Source: Spirochaetota bacterium
GTDB lineage: Bacteria; Spirochaetota; Spirochaetia; Treponematales; UBA12059
Length of the DNA stretch: 64,000 nucleotides
Assembly (NCBI GenBank): GCA_018262985.1
Contig: JADFDI010000003.1
Span: 364,249 to 428,248 of the forward strand
Direction of reading: 5' to 3'
The notes beneath the pieces are model-generated. The model did not search any database, was not told where the DNA came from, and was given only the letters and a program-made list of their open reading frames with translations. Both the position numbers and the translations under genes were made by a program. Of this stretch, positions 53,810 through 62,905 are shown piece after piece. Position 1 is the stretch's first letter; every line of letters begins with the position of its first letter.

Positions 53810-54672
53810 CGGCGGAGTGGAGGAAGGTCCGCGGCGAGGACGCCCGGGCGCTCCGCGATTGGCTCGCCGTCCGGGAGGAGTACGCCTGCGGCTTCGCCTG
53901 GCGGGCGTTCGGCGAGCCGTCCTCCGTTCCCGCGCTCGAATCCGGCGCCGCGGTGTTCGCCCGCTTCGAGGAAGGGGCGATTTCCGGCGCCGTGCTGTTC
54001 GCGCGCGGCGGCATGGTCTTCCCGGTCTTCGACTCCCCCCCGGACGCGAACGCCGCCAGGACGCTCGGTCGCTTCCTTTCCCTGCGCGCCGACGCCCCTT
54101 CCTCGGTGACCGGCCGGGAGGCGGACGTGGTCGCCTTCGAGGCGCTGACGCGGCTCCGTCCCTCGCTCGCGGTCCGCTACATGACCATGCGCGTCGACGC
54201 CGCCGGAGCCGCGCGCGCGAGCGCCGGCGCCGCGCCCGAGGGCGTACGCGTCAGGCGGGCCGGACCTTCCGACCTCCGCGCCCTGGTCCCCGTCCAGGCC
54301 GCCTACGAACGCGAGGAAGTGCTGACGTCCATGCACCTGTTCGACCCCCGAGCGAGCGAGGCGGGACTCGTCCACTCGCTCGCCTCGCAACGCGTCTGGC
54401 TGGCGGAAGTCGGGGGGCGGCCCGTGGCCAAGGCCCAGACCAACGCCCGCGGCATCCGCCTGGAGCAGGCCGGCGGCATCTACGTGGTGCCCGAGCTCCG
54501 GGGACGGGGTCTCGGCCGCGCGGTCGTGGCCGCCCTGCTGGCCGACATCGCCTCGGCCGGAAAAGGCGCGACGCTCTTCGTGAAGCAGGGCAACGCGGCC
54601 GCTCGCGGGCTCTACCGCGCCCTCGGCTTCGAGGAGCTCGGACCCTTCCGGATCGACTACATGAACCCCTGA
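53806..54672 (+). CDS. GNAT-family N-acetyltransferase
   Basis: 288 residues, ATG overlapping the GH3 stop (ATGA). The C-terminal half carries the acetyl-CoA motif VVPELRGRGLGRAVVAALL and NAAARGLYRALGFEELG. The N-terminal 130 residues are a second, GNAT-like half without a clear CoA motif, as in double-GNAT proteins. Its close linkage to a hexosaminidase suggests a sugar or wall-related acceptor, but this is inference. Confidence 0.83.
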   Translation: MTAEWRKVRGEDARALRDWLAVREEYACGFAWRAFGEPSSVPALESGAAVFARFEEGAISGAVLFARGGMVFPVFDSPPDANAARTLGRFLSLRADAPSSVTGREADVVAFEALTRLRPSLAVRYMTMRVDAAGAARASAGAAPEGVRVRRAGPSDLRALVPVQAAYEREEVLTSMHLFDPRASEAGLVHSLASQRVWLAEVGGRPVAKAQTNARGIRLEQAGGIYVVPELRGRGLGRAVVAALLADIASAGKGATLFVKQGNAAARGLYRALGFEELGPFRIDYMNP

Positions 54673-54710
54673 AATCCCGCCGGCCGCCGTCCGCGGGGCC
54701 GCGCGCCGGA

Positions 54711-55517
54711 TCAGGCTCCGTCCCGGTCGCCCTGCCAGAGCTCTCCCGAGAAGGCGTAGCTCGGGCTGGCGGCCGCGTAGAGCGTGCCGTCGCCGTTCCA
54801 GCGAGTCCAGATCGCGTCCGGCCCGAAGCGCACGGCAGCCTCGCGCTCGGCTATGCCGCGGGCCCGCGCCGCGGCCAGCGCGGCTCCCGCGGCGGCCAGC
54901 GCGTCCGGAGCCCGCGAGGCGGCCAGCATCGAGGACCGGTCGAGCATGCGCAGGGCGAGCGGCGCCATGAGCGCGGTGCCGCGCAGGCCTTCGAGCGCCG
55001 CGCGGGGCTTCTCCCCCGTCGTGACCACCGCCCAGGCCAGTCCCGCCACGCGCACGGGCAGGATCTCCACCCTGCGCCCGCCCGCTTCCACGACGGTCAC
55101 GCCGCGTCCGCCCCCGGCCTCGTCGAAAGGCTCGCCGGCGAGCGTGCCCGGCTGACCGAGGCTGACGCCGAGGCTCCGCGAGTCGATGGCGTCCACCCTG
55201 ATCGAACCGGACGCTACGCGCAGCTCGACGCCGTCCCGCGGGGCGAGCCCCTTGTCGAAGGCCAGCCGGGCCGCGCAGAGCGCCGCGTCGGGGCTCGGCG
55301 CCACGGGCTCGCCGCGGCGGTCCCAGGCGCGCGCCCAGAGTTCGCCCATCGGCCGTTCGAGCGCCACCAGGCCCCGGGCTCCGGCTCCCCGCCGCGGCCT
55401 CGAGAGCTCGAGCGCGAGCCGCGCCAGGTCCGGCTCCGGCCCCGCGTCGCGCGAAGTGCGGTCGACCAGTATCCACGGGTTTCCCGCGACGTGCAGCTTG
55501 TAGAAGCGGATTTCCAT
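54711..55517 (-). CDS. Diaminopimelate-epimerase-fold protein, probably not an epimerase
   Basis: 268 residues. It opens FYKLHVAGNPWILVD, like the DapF start, and has one possible catalytic Cys in DAALCAARLAF at the first active-site position. The second DapF motif (ACGTG) is missing, and the C-terminal half reads TRWNGDGTLYAAASPSYAF. Length is close to DapF (270-280). It may be a DapF relative with another activity, or a degraded copy. No other lysine or peptidoglycan gene adjoins. Confidence 0.6.
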   Translation of the reverse strand: MEIRFYKLHVAGNPWILVDRTSRDAGPEPDLARLALELSRPRRGAGARGLVALERPMGELWARAWDRRGEPVAPSPDAALCAARLAFDKGLAPRDGVELRVASGSIRVDAIDSRSLGVSLGQPGTLAGEPFDEAGGGRGVTVVEAGGRRVEILPVRVAGLAWAVVTTGEKPRAALEGLRGTALMAPLALRMLDRSSMLAASRAPDALAAAGAALAAARARGIAEREAAVRFGPDAIWTRWNGDGTLYAAASPSYAFSGELWQGDRDGA

Positions 55518-55604
55518 GCGGGCGAGCGTAGCGCCGCCGCCCCGCCCGCCGCAAGCGCCCTTCCGCCTTGCCCCCCGCGCCGAGCTCCGGCTATCATGCG
55601 GCCG

Positions 55605-56201
55605 ATGGACGAGCTGTTCGGCGACTGGGGACTGCCCGAGGGCGCGCCGCTCTGCGGCCTCGACGAGGCGGGCAGGGGGCCGCTCGCGGGTCCCGTGACG
55701 GCGGCGGCCGTCATCCTCCCGGAGGATTTCCCCCGGAACGTACTCGCCGACTCGAAGGCGCTGTCGGAGAGGCGGCGCGAGGAAGCCTTCCCGCTGATCG
55801 TCTCAGGCGCGCTCGCCTGGTCGATAGCCTGGGCCTGGCCCTCGGAGATCGACGCGCTCAACATACTCGAGGCCTCGATGCTGGCCATGCGCCGCGCCTT
55901 CGCGGGGCTCGATCCGGCCGCCCTGCCGCGCGGCCTCCACGCCGTGGTGGACGGCAACCGTTTGCCGGGCCTGCCCGTGCCGACCATCGCCCTCGTCAAG
56001 GCCGACGCCAAGGTCCCGGCCGTCATGGCGGCCTCGATCCTGGCCAAGGTGGCCCGCGACCGCGCCATGGAGCGCTGGGACCTGATCTACCCCGGCTACG
56101 GCTACGCCCGCCACAAGGGCTATCCGACCGCCGCCCACCGCGAGGCCTGCCGCCGCTTCGGTCCTTCCCCGATCCAGCGCCTGACTTTCACCGTCAAATG
56201 A
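55605..56201 (+). CDS. rnhB: Ribonuclease HII
   Basis: 198 residues from ATG 55605; ATG 55596 three codons earlier is an alternative. CGLDEAGRGPLAGP gives Asp20-Glu21; LADSKALSERRR and VVDGN provide further acidic residues; the C-terminal YPTAAHREACRRFGPSPIQRLTF is typical. It cleaves ribonucleotides in DNA:RNA duplexes at the 5' side. Length matches bacterial RnhB. It is divergent from the DapF-like gene. Confidence 0.93.
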   Translation: MDELFGDWGLPEGAPLCGLDEAGRGPLAGPVTAAAVILPEDFPRNVLADSKALSERRREEAFPLIVSGALAWSIAWAWPSEIDALNILEASMLAMRRAFAGLDPAALPRGLHAVVDGNRLPGLPVPTIALVKADAKVPAVMAASILAKVARDRAMERWDLIYPGYGYARHKGYPTAAHREACRRFGPSPIQRLTFTVK

Positions 56202-56328
56202 AAAGCCGAGACGCCGGGGCGCGGAGGCAGCGGCGAGGGGACGAGGCACGGATCCGGAGGCGCTCCGCGTCTTGTCCCTTTTCCGCTCCGTTCGGCGTCC
56301 CGGCGTCGTCTTCTTGGCCCGGGCCGGA

Positions 56329-57648
56329 CTATTCCTCGATGCGCGCGACGAGCTCGTCGACCTTCGCGGTGTAGCGTTCGGGGGCGCTCGATTTCGCGAA
56401 CTCGAGGTAGCTCCTCGCGTCCTCGAAGCGGTTCGAGGCGAAGGCGTTGATGCCGAGCGCGTAGTTGGTCACGGCCGGATCGCAGCCGAGCTCGAGCGCC
56501 GACTTGTAGTAGAAGTCCGCCAGGGCGAAGTCGCTCTTGGCGTAAGCCACGAGGCCCAGGTAGTAGTAGGGAATGTAGTTCGTCTCGTTCTTTTCGAGCG
56601 CCAGCGAGAAGATCTTTCCCGCGCCCTCGATGTCGCCCGCGCCGTACGCGGCGACGCCGTCCGTGACCAGGTCGGCGAAGGTCTTCTGCGAGTCGATCCA
56701 GGCCAGGAAGTCGTCCTCGGCCCGCGCGGCGTCGTACCAGGCGTCGAACATCCGCTTGGTCGTCGCCATGTTGGTCTCGAAGCCGGCCTTGGGGTCGAGC
56801 GTGGAGATGGCGTCCCAGAGGAAGCGGTTGTAGCTCCGGTCGGGGCTGCCCGAGAGGAAGGCGACGAAGGCCCAGGACTGGGGATAGAACACGTCGCGCT
56901 TCTCGCGCGACTCGTCGAGCCCTACCGCGAGGAGCTCGGTCGGCGCCATCAGGGCGCCGCGGGCATCGAGCGACTTGACCGTCTCGAGCCAGGCGGTATT
57001 CTCGGGGAAGTCCACCGCGCCCGTCGCCGGGTCGGGCCGGGCGGACTCGAAGTAGACCGCGAAGCCTTCCTGGATCCAGAGCGGCGGGTGCGGCACGAAG
57101 GCCTTCAGGAACTGCACGAAGGCCTGGTGCGCCAGGCTGGCGGCGAAGTCCTCGGCGTCGGCCTTGTCGAAGAGCACGAGCTCCGAGCGCTCGACGGTGG
57201 AGTAGTGCAGGTAGACGAAGTCCTCGCGGGTCTGGCCGACCACCTTCTCGAGGTAGGCGTCGAAGGCCGCCTTGGTCGCGAAGAGCCGGACCTTGAGCGG
57301 GACCGAAAGCGAGGTCGCGTCGAAGCGCAGGTATTCGTTGTAGACGCCGAACAGGGCGTCGAGCTTGGCGGCGAGCTCCGCCGCGTTCGCCTCGCCGAGT
57401 TCGGAATAGACCGCGTAGCGTTCGCCGCGGGCCTGCGCGAGGGCGGCGCCCGCCGCGGCGGCCGCGGCCGCGTCGCTCGCGGGCGTGGCTATCTCCGTCG
57501 TGACCGTCTCCGTCGTCGTGCCGGTCGCGTCGGCGGTCGTCGCGGGAGCCGGGGCTGGCGGCGCGGCCTGGCCGGACGGGGCGGCGTCCTGGGCGAAGGC
57601 GGTTCCGACGAGGACCGCGAGGATCGCGAGCAAGGCTATCTTCTTCAT
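56329..57648 (-). CDS. Secreted TPR protein with degenerate peptidase-MA-like domain
   Basis: 439 residues from ATG 57648 with GGGGGGAG before it. The signal peptide ends in TAFAQ, then a Pro/Thr/Ala linker. Residues about 75-320 look like the peptidase-MA/DUF1570 gluzincin fold: LAHQAFVQFLKAFV sits where HExxH should be and PLWIQEGFAVYFE carries the downstream Glu. The zinc-binding Glu-His pair is replaced (HQAF), so proteolysis is doubtful. The last 110 residues are TPRs (YIPYYYLGLVAYAKSDFALADFYYKSAL). It lies between rnhB and the P-loop/Asp23 gene. Confidence 0.72.
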   Translation of the reverse strand: MKKIALLAILAVLVGTAFAQDAAPSGQAAPPAPAPATTADATGTTTETVTTEIATPASDAAAAAAAGAALAQARGERYAVYSELGEANAAELAAKLDALFGVYNEYLRFDATSLSVPLKVRLFATKAAFDAYLEKVVGQTREDFVYLHYSTVERSELVLFDKADAEDFAASLAHQAFVQFLKAFVPHPPLWIQEGFAVYFESARPDPATGAVDFPENTAWLETVKSLDARGALMAPTELLAVGLDESREKRDVFYPQSWAFVAFLSGSPDRSYNRFLWDAISTLDPKAGFETNMATTKRMFDAWYDAARAEDDFLAWIDSQKTFADLVTDGVAAYGAGDIEGAGKIFSLALEKNETNYIPYYYLGLVAYAKSDFALADFYYKSALELGCDPAVTNYALGINAFASNRFEDARSYLEFAKSSAPERYTAKVDELVARIEE

Positions 57649-57728
57649 GGCTCCCCCCTGGGGTACGGTTGTATCCCTACGATTATCGGCAGCTTTCCGG
57701 AATCCCGGGCCGCTCCTTCCGGCGAATT

Positions 57729-58598
57729 CTACTGCGGCGCGAAGCGGTCCACAACGATGTTCACTTCCTCGATCAAAATGCCCGTGAAGCGCTCGATGGC
57801 GTCGATGATGTACTGCTGCAGGTTGTGGATGTTGCCCGAGAGCTGGGTGCCGTAGGGAATCTCGACGCCGAGCGTCAGCCGGTAGCCCTGGCTGTCCGAG
57901 CGCACCGAGATCTTCTGGATGCGGATGGCCGGATTGAACTCGTCGACGCAGTGGATGACCATCTGGGCCAGCGCCGACTCCGTGATGGCCACGCGGCCGC
58001 GCTTGGAGAACTCGGGGCGCACCACGGCCTTCTCGTACACCTTCGGCGCCTGCACCGCGCTCATCCCGAGGTTCCGCTGCAGGAAGACGCGCACCGAGTC
58101 GTAGAAGATGTGCGGGTACGAGCGGCGTATCTCGATGGCCGGCACGGGAATGACGTGCTTGCCCTCGACCTTGCGCGAGCGGATGGCCTTCTCGATCTCC
58201 GCCTGGCTCGCGATGTCCTCGATCCTGATGATCTTGTGCGGGTGCGGGATCTGCAGGCGCTCGGTGATCTTCCGGACCATCTTCTCGGAGGTGCCGAGCA
58301 CCAGCACCTTCTTGAAGCTCGACTTCGCGAGCAGCCGCGCCACCTCGTCGCGGTGCTTCTTGTCGTGGAACAGGGCCGTCTTGACGGCGGCCATGTAGTG
58401 CTGCTCCTTCTTGGCGCTGCGCCCCGCCACGATCGCGTCGCCGCGGATCAGGAGCCCGTCGTCGATGATGAAGTCGATGCCGTACTTCTGCGCCACCAGC
58501 TTGGCGCGGAAGCTCTTGCCCGTGCCGCTCTCGCCGACCAGCGCGAAGATGCGCACTCCCTTGATCTTCCAGTACAGGTCCCCGATGAAACGGAACAC
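57729..58598 (-). CDS. P-loop ATP/GTP-binding protein fused to an Asp23/Gls24-like domain
   Basis: 289 residues. Walker A GESGTGKS lies at 22-29, with KVLVLGTSEKMVRKI as a possible base/Walker B strand near 95. The C-terminal 100 residues (ITESALAQMVIHCVDEF, GYRLTLGVEIPYGTQL, QQYIIDAIERFTGILIEEVNIVVD) fit the Asp23/Gls24 family known as small alkaline-shock or cell-envelope-stress proteins. The fusion is unusual. Function unknown; it is divergent from the flagellar operon. Confidence 0.72.
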   Translation of the reverse strand: MFRFIGDLYWKIKGVRIFALVGESGTGKSFRAKLVAQKYGIDFIIDDGLLIRGDAIVAGRSAKKEQHYMAAVKTALFHDKKHRDEVARLLAKSSFKKVLVLGTSEKMVRKITERLQIPHPHKIIRIEDIASQAEIEKAIRSRKVEGKHVIPVPAIEIRRSYPHIFYDSVRVFLQRNLGMSAVQAPKVYEKAVVRPEFSKRGRVAITESALAQMVIHCVDEFNPAIRIQKISVRSDSQGYRLTLGVEIPYGTQLSGNIHNLQQYIIDAIERFTGILIEEVNIVVDRFAPQ

Positions 58599-58696
58599 GG
58601 CGCCTCCGAGCCGTCATGGTAAACCGGAACCCCGCCCCGCCGCAAGGAATAGCCCCGTCGCCGGGGAAGACCGCGACGTCGCGGAGCCGATTGCGG

Positions 58697-58723
58697 TAAA
58701 CCCCCGGCGCCATCCGCCGATCA
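58697..58723 (+). promoter_or_regulatory. Sigma-28 (FliA)-type promoter of the flgN-flgK-flgL-fliW-csrA operon
   Basis: TAAA (58697-58700), 15-bp spacer, GCCGATCA (58716-58723), one base from the FliA consensus TAAA-N15-GCCGATAA. The start near 58731 gives a leader of about 20 nt with AAGGAG before ATG 58751. It predicts late, hook-completion-dependent expression. Confidence 0.8.
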
Positions 58724-58750
58724 TCAACGAAGAAGGAGCGGAGTCCGCCC

Positions 58751-59248
58751 ATGATCGAGAACACCCTGAACGCAGTCCTCGCAGCCATGGACGCCGAGGC
58801 GGAGCGCCTCGACGCCTTCGTCGAAGAGCAGAAGCGCCTCGGCGCCGCCGTGCGCGAACGCGACTGGCCCGGCACCGAGCGGGCCCTGGCCGCCCTCGAG
58901 CGTCGCTCCCGGGCCGTCCACGAGGCCGAGGCCGCGCGCCGCGCCGCCTGGTCCGAGCTCGCGCGCGAGCTCGGCGACGACCCGGACGAAAGCGCCGCCG
59001 TCCTCGCCCTCAAGGCGCCCGAGCCCTGGCGCAGCGCCCTGCTCGACGGCCGCCGCCGCCTTCGCGTTTCCGCCATGCGCTCGCGCGTCGAGAACGTGGG
59101 CCTCGCCGCCTGGACCGACGCCGCCCGCGGCATGCTCGGCGCCGCCCTCGAGGAGCTCATGCCCGAGCGCCGCGGCCGCATCTACGGCCGGCACGGCCGG
59201 GCGGTCGCCTCGGGCGGCCGCCCCGTCGTCGTCGACGCCGCCTTCTAG
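58751..59248 (+). CDS. flgN: FlgN-like flagellar export chaperone
   Basis: 165 residues, almost all helical (MDAEAERLDAFVEEQKRL, SRAVHEAEAARRAAWSELAREL), the FlgN shape. Sequence similarity is weak, but it directly precedes flgK (9-bp gap) behind a FliA promoter, the standard place for FlgN, which binds FlgK and FlgL before export. Symbol by context. Confidence 0.72.
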   Translation: MIENTLNAVLAAMDAEAERLDAFVEEQKRLGAAVRERDWPGTERALAALERRSRAVHEAEAARRAAWSELARELGDDPDESAAVLALKAPEPWRSALLDGRRRLRVSAMRSRVENVGLAAWTDAARGMLGAALEELMPERRGRIYGRHGRAVASGGRPVVVDAAF

Positions 59249-59257
59249 GAGCCAAGA

Positions 59258-61135
59258 ATGCAGTCAACCTTCACCGGCATCGAGATCGGCAAGCGGGGCA
59301 TGGTCGCCCACAACGTCGGCCTCACCACGGTGGGACACAACCTGACCAACGCCTCGACCGAGGGCTACTCGCGCCAGCGGGTCGAGCTCGGCTCCTTCGA
59401 GCCCGTCTACGCGCCCCACCTGAACCGCGAGGAAACCCCCGGCCAGATCGGCCAGGGCGTCATGGTCAACCGGGTCGAGCGCGTGCGCGACATGCTGCTC
59501 GAGGGGCGCATCGTCGCCCAGACCGGCGACCTGGGCTACTGGGACACCCGCGACAAGTACCTGGCCATGCTCGAGCAGGTCTACGACGAGCCCACCGACG
59601 TATCGGTGCGCTCGCGGCTCGACCGCTTCTGGGACGCCTGGCAGGAGCTTTCGCTGCACCCGGACGGCATGGCCCAGCGCATCGCCGTGGTCGAGCGCGG
59701 CGCGGGCCTCATGGACTCGATCCACGAGCGGCACCGCCGGCTCTCCGACATCCGCTCCATGGCCGACCGCGACATCCAGGGCACCGTGCTCCAGGTCAAC
59801 GACCTGGCCCTGCAGGTCGCGAAGCTCAACGAGGAGATCGTCAAGGTCCGCGCCCTCGGCGACAACCCGAACGACCTGCTCGACCGCCGCGACCTCCTTG
59901 TGGAGAAGCTCGCCGCCCTCGTCCCCGTCGTCACCGACGACCGCGATCCCGACGAGTACATGGTCCACGTCGGCGGCCGCGTCCTCGTGCAGGGCTCCAT
60001 CGCCCGCGCCTTCTTCGTGGCCTCCGACGCGGGCAACGACGGCTTCGGCGAGGTGGTCTGGGCCGACACGCTCGACCGCGCCGAGCTCGACGGAGGCAGC
60101 CTCGGCGCCCTGATCGGCGTCCGCGACGGCGACGCCCGCGACGAGCTCCGCGCCCTCGACGAGATGACGCTCACCTTCGCGGACCTGGTGAACGAGACCC
60201 ACCGAGCCGGCTACGGCCTCGACGGTTCCACGGGCGTCGACTTCTTCGAGGAGCGTCCCTCGGTGCTCAACATCGCGGGCAACTACGACCGCGACGGCGA
60301 CGGCGCCTTCGACTCTTCCTATATTTATCGCATGACCGGCGCCAACCGCCTCGAGGCGCAGGCGCAGATCGGCCTCGCCGGCACCATCACCCTCTCCGGT
60401 CCCCGCGGCGAGCAGACCCTCGACTACTACCCGACCGACACGGTCGCCGACCTCGTGTCGCGCATCAACGCCTCGGGCGCCGAGGTGACGGCCCGCCTCG
60501 ACCGCGACGGCCACCTCCAGCTCCGCGCTTCCGGCTCGGCCGACCGCGCCAACCCCGACTTCGTCATCCGCCACGTGGAGGACTCCGGCGAATTCCTCGC
60601 CGGCTACTCGGGCCTCCTCGCGGGCTCAGGCCCCGGCGCCGCCTACGACTGGGCCGCGCCCGACGCCGTGCTCTCGCTCCGGGGCGGCGGCACCGACTTC
60701 GCCGTGGCGCCGCTCTCGCGCCCCTCCGGCTGGCTCGAGGTTTCGGACGCGGTGCGTCTCGACCCGGGCCGCGTGGCCGCGGGCTTCGGCGACGGCACCG
60801 GTCCCGCCGCGGTCGGCGACGGTTCCGCCGCCCTGGCCATCGCCAGCCTCCGCGACAACGCCGTCATGGTGGGGCGCTCGCCCTCCTTCGACGACTGGTT
60901 CGCCGATACGGCCGCCCGCGTGGGCCTCAAGGGCGAGCGCGCCGAGATCTCGCGCGAGACCGCGAGCCGCATCGTCAAGAACCTCCAGGACCTCCGCGCC
61001 TCCATCTCGGGCGTCAACATCGACGAGGAGCTCTCCGCCATGATCAAGTACCAGCACGGGTACGCGGCGGCGGCCAAGTTCATCTCCCAGGTCGACGAGA
61101 TGCTCGACACCATCATCAACCGGATGGGAGTGTAA
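59258..61135 (+). CDS. flgK: Flagellar hook-associated protein 1 (FlgK)
   Basis: 625 residues. N-terminal MQSTFTGIEIGKRGMVAHN and NLTNASTEGYSRQRVEL are the rod/hook family motif; C-terminal ISGVNIDEELSAMIKYQHGY and FISQVDEMLDTIINRM close the coiled-coil. The central region has repeats of beta domains. It forms the hook-filament junction; in spirochaetes the filament is periplasmic. GGAGCC precedes ATG 59258. Confidence 0.95.
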   Translation: MQSTFTGIEIGKRGMVAHNVGLTTVGHNLTNASTEGYSRQRVELGSFEPVYAPHLNREETPGQIGQGVMVNRVERVRDMLLEGRIVAQTGDLGYWDTRDKYLAMLEQVYDEPTDVSVRSRLDRFWDAWQELSLHPDGMAQRIAVVERGAGLMDSIHERHRRLSDIRSMADRDIQGTVLQVNDLALQVAKLNEEIVKVRALGDNPNDLLDRRDLLVEKLAALVPVVTDDRDPDEYMVHVGGRVLVQGSIARAFFVASDAGNDGFGEVVWADTLDRAELDGGSLGALIGVRDGDARDELRALDEMTLTFADLVNETHRAGYGLDGSTGVDFFEERPSVLNIAGNYDRDGDGAFDSSYIYRMTGANRLEAQAQIGLAGTITLSGPRGEQTLDYYPTDTVADLVSRINASGAEVTARLDRDGHLQLRASGSADRANPDFVIRHVEDSGEFLAGYSGLLAGSGPGAAYDWAAPDAVLSLRGGGTDFAVAPLSRPSGWLEVSDAVRLDPGRVAAGFGDGTGPAAVGDGSAALAIASLRDNAVMVGRSPSFDDWFADTAARVGLKGERAEISRETASRIVKNLQDLRASISGVNIDEELSAMIKYQHGYAAAAKFISQVDEMLDTIINRMGV

Positions 61136-61141
61136 ACCGCC

Positions 61142-62386
61142 ATGACCAGGGTATCCACCGACGCGATGAACGACGACATGCGCTACTGGATGGGGCGCCG
61201 GGAAACCGAGCTGCTCCGCGCCGAGAAGCGCATCTCGAGCCAGAACCGCCTCGACGAGCTCCGTACCGACCCGCTCGCCGCCGCGCGCGCCGTCAAGTAC
61301 GATTCCTTCGTCGCGCGCCTCGAGCGCTTCGAGGAGAACGCCCGCTGGACGGCCGACTCCATGCGCGTCGCCGAGGGCCACGTGCGCTCCGCCGTCGACG
61401 TCATGCAGCGCGTCCGCGAGCTCGCGGTGCAGGGCGCCCACGGCACCTTCGCCCCCGAGGACATGGAGTACATGGCCGCCGAGGTGGACGAGCTCCTCGC
61501 CGAGCTCGTGTCGCTCGGCAACGCGCGCGGACCCGACGGCGAGTTCGTCTTCGCCGGCAAGAAGGTCGACACCGAGCCCTTCCGCGCCGTCACCGGATAC
61601 GCGGTCGGCTCCGCTTCCCCCGCCACGGTCTCCGTCGAGTACCTCGGGGACGCGGGCGAACGCCTCGCCGAGGTCTCGCAGGGCGCCTACGCCGTAATGA
61701 ACCAGGCCGGTTCCGAGGTGTTCTGGGCCGAGCGGACCCAGGTCTTCGCCACCTTCGACGCCGCCGCCTTCCGCGTGCTCGAGCCCTCGGTCGTCCGCGT
61801 GGACGGCGTCGACATCGAGCTCGCCCCCGGCGACACGGTCCACGCCCTGGTGGCCAAGATCAACGGCTCGGGCGCGGCGGTCAAGGCCTCGCTGGACCCG
61901 GAGCGCGGCTCGCTGGCCCTCGAGACCACCGACGCCCGCCAGCTCCGAGTCCAGGACCTCTCCGGCCAGGCGGTCTTCGCCGAGCTCGGCGTCGTCAAGG
62001 AAGGCGGCACGCCGCCCTACAACTGGGCCCCGAGCGCCCGCGTCGCGGGCGGCTCCCTCTTCGACGCCGTCATCTCGCTCCGAGACTCGCTCCGCAAGGG
62101 CGACCTCATCGAGACCGGCGGGCGCGTGCTCGCCTCGGTCGACGCGGCCATGGACAACCTCAACGAACGCCTCGCCGAGCTCGGCGCCCGCGCCGAGCGG
62201 CTCGAGCAGACCTCGCTCCGGCTCAACGAGGAGATCCCCGACGTCACCAGGCTCCTCGCCGCCGAGCGCGACGTGGACATGGCGGCCGCCATTTCCGACC
62301 TCAAGATGATGGAGTTCGCCCGCGAGGCCGCCCTCGGCGTCTCGGGCCGCGTGCTCCCCAAGACCCTGCTCGATTTCCTGCGCTGA
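61142..62386 (+). CDS. flgL: Flagellar hook-associated protein 3 (FlgL)
   Basis: 414 residues. Flagellin-like N-terminal helix (LRAEKRISSQNRLDELRTDPLAA) and C-terminal helix (LNEEIPDVTRLLAAERDVDM, LGVSGRVLPKTLLDFL) with a beta middle part. It joins FlgK to the filament. It begins 6 bp after flgK. Confidence 0.93.
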   Translation: MTRVSTDAMNDDMRYWMGRRETELLRAEKRISSQNRLDELRTDPLAAARAVKYDSFVARLERFEENARWTADSMRVAEGHVRSAVDVMQRVRELAVQGAHGTFAPEDMEYMAAEVDELLAELVSLGNARGPDGEFVFAGKKVDTEPFRAVTGYAVGSASPATVSVEYLGDAGERLAEVSQGAYAVMNQAGSEVFWAERTQVFATFDAAAFRVLEPSVVRVDGVDIELAPGDTVHALVAKINGSGAAVKASLDPERGSLALETTDARQLRVQDLSGQAVFAELGVVKEGGTPPYNWAPSARVAGGSLFDAVISLRDSLRKGDLIETGGRVLASVDAAMDNLNERLAELGARAERLEQTSLRLNEEIPDVTRLLAAERDVDMAAAISDLKMMEFAREAALGVSGRVLPKTLLDFLR

Positions 62387-62462
62387 CGGACTACGCTCCG
62401 CCGCCGTCCGGGCCGCCCGTCGCGCCCGGAGGGGCGGCGGGCCAAACTTCATGGAGGCATAC

Positions 62463-62903
62463 ATGCGCGTGCAGACGAAAGCCTACGGTCCCCTCGACGT
62501 CGACGAGCGGCAGCGGCTGGACTTTCCCAAAGGACTCCTCGGCTTCGAGCGCTACGTCTCCTTCGTCCTGATCGACGCGCCGCAGAAGCCCTTCCTCATC
62601 CTGCAGTCCCTCGAGGCGCCGGACCTGGCCTTCGTGCTGATCGATCCCTTCCTCTTCCGCCCCGATTACTCGATCGACGTCGGCGACCGCGAGCTCGCCT
62701 CGATCGGCCTCGAAAAGCCCGACGACGCCCTCGTCTTCGCCATCGTGACCGTGCCCGCGGAGGCCGGCACCGTGACCGCCAACCTGATGGGCCCCGTCAT
62801 CGTCAACCGCGCCAACCGCAAGGGCATGCAGGCCGTGCTCACCGACCCGCGCTGGCAGGTCAAGCACGACATCGTCGCCGAGCTCGCGGCGAAGAAGGGT
62901 TAG
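62463..62903 (+). CDS. fliW: Flagellar assembly factor FliW
   Basis: 146 residues from ATG 62463 with GGAGG five bases before; ATG 62451 overlaps that site and is unlikely. YGPLDVDERQRLDFPKGLLGFERYVSFVLI is the FliW opening (here from residue about 8), and ILQSLEAPDLAFVLIDP follows. FliW binds flagellin and CsrA, releasing CsrA repression when flagellin is exported. It is 2 bp from csrA, which supports that partnership here. Confidence 0.94.
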   Translation: MRVQTKAYGPLDVDERQRLDFPKGLLGFERYVSFVLIDAPQKPFLILQSLEAPDLAFVLIDPFLFRPDYSIDVGDRELASIGLEKPDDALVFAIVTVPAEAGTVTANLMGPVIVNRANRKGMQAVLTDPRWQVKHDIVAELAAKKG

Positions 62904-62905
62904 CC

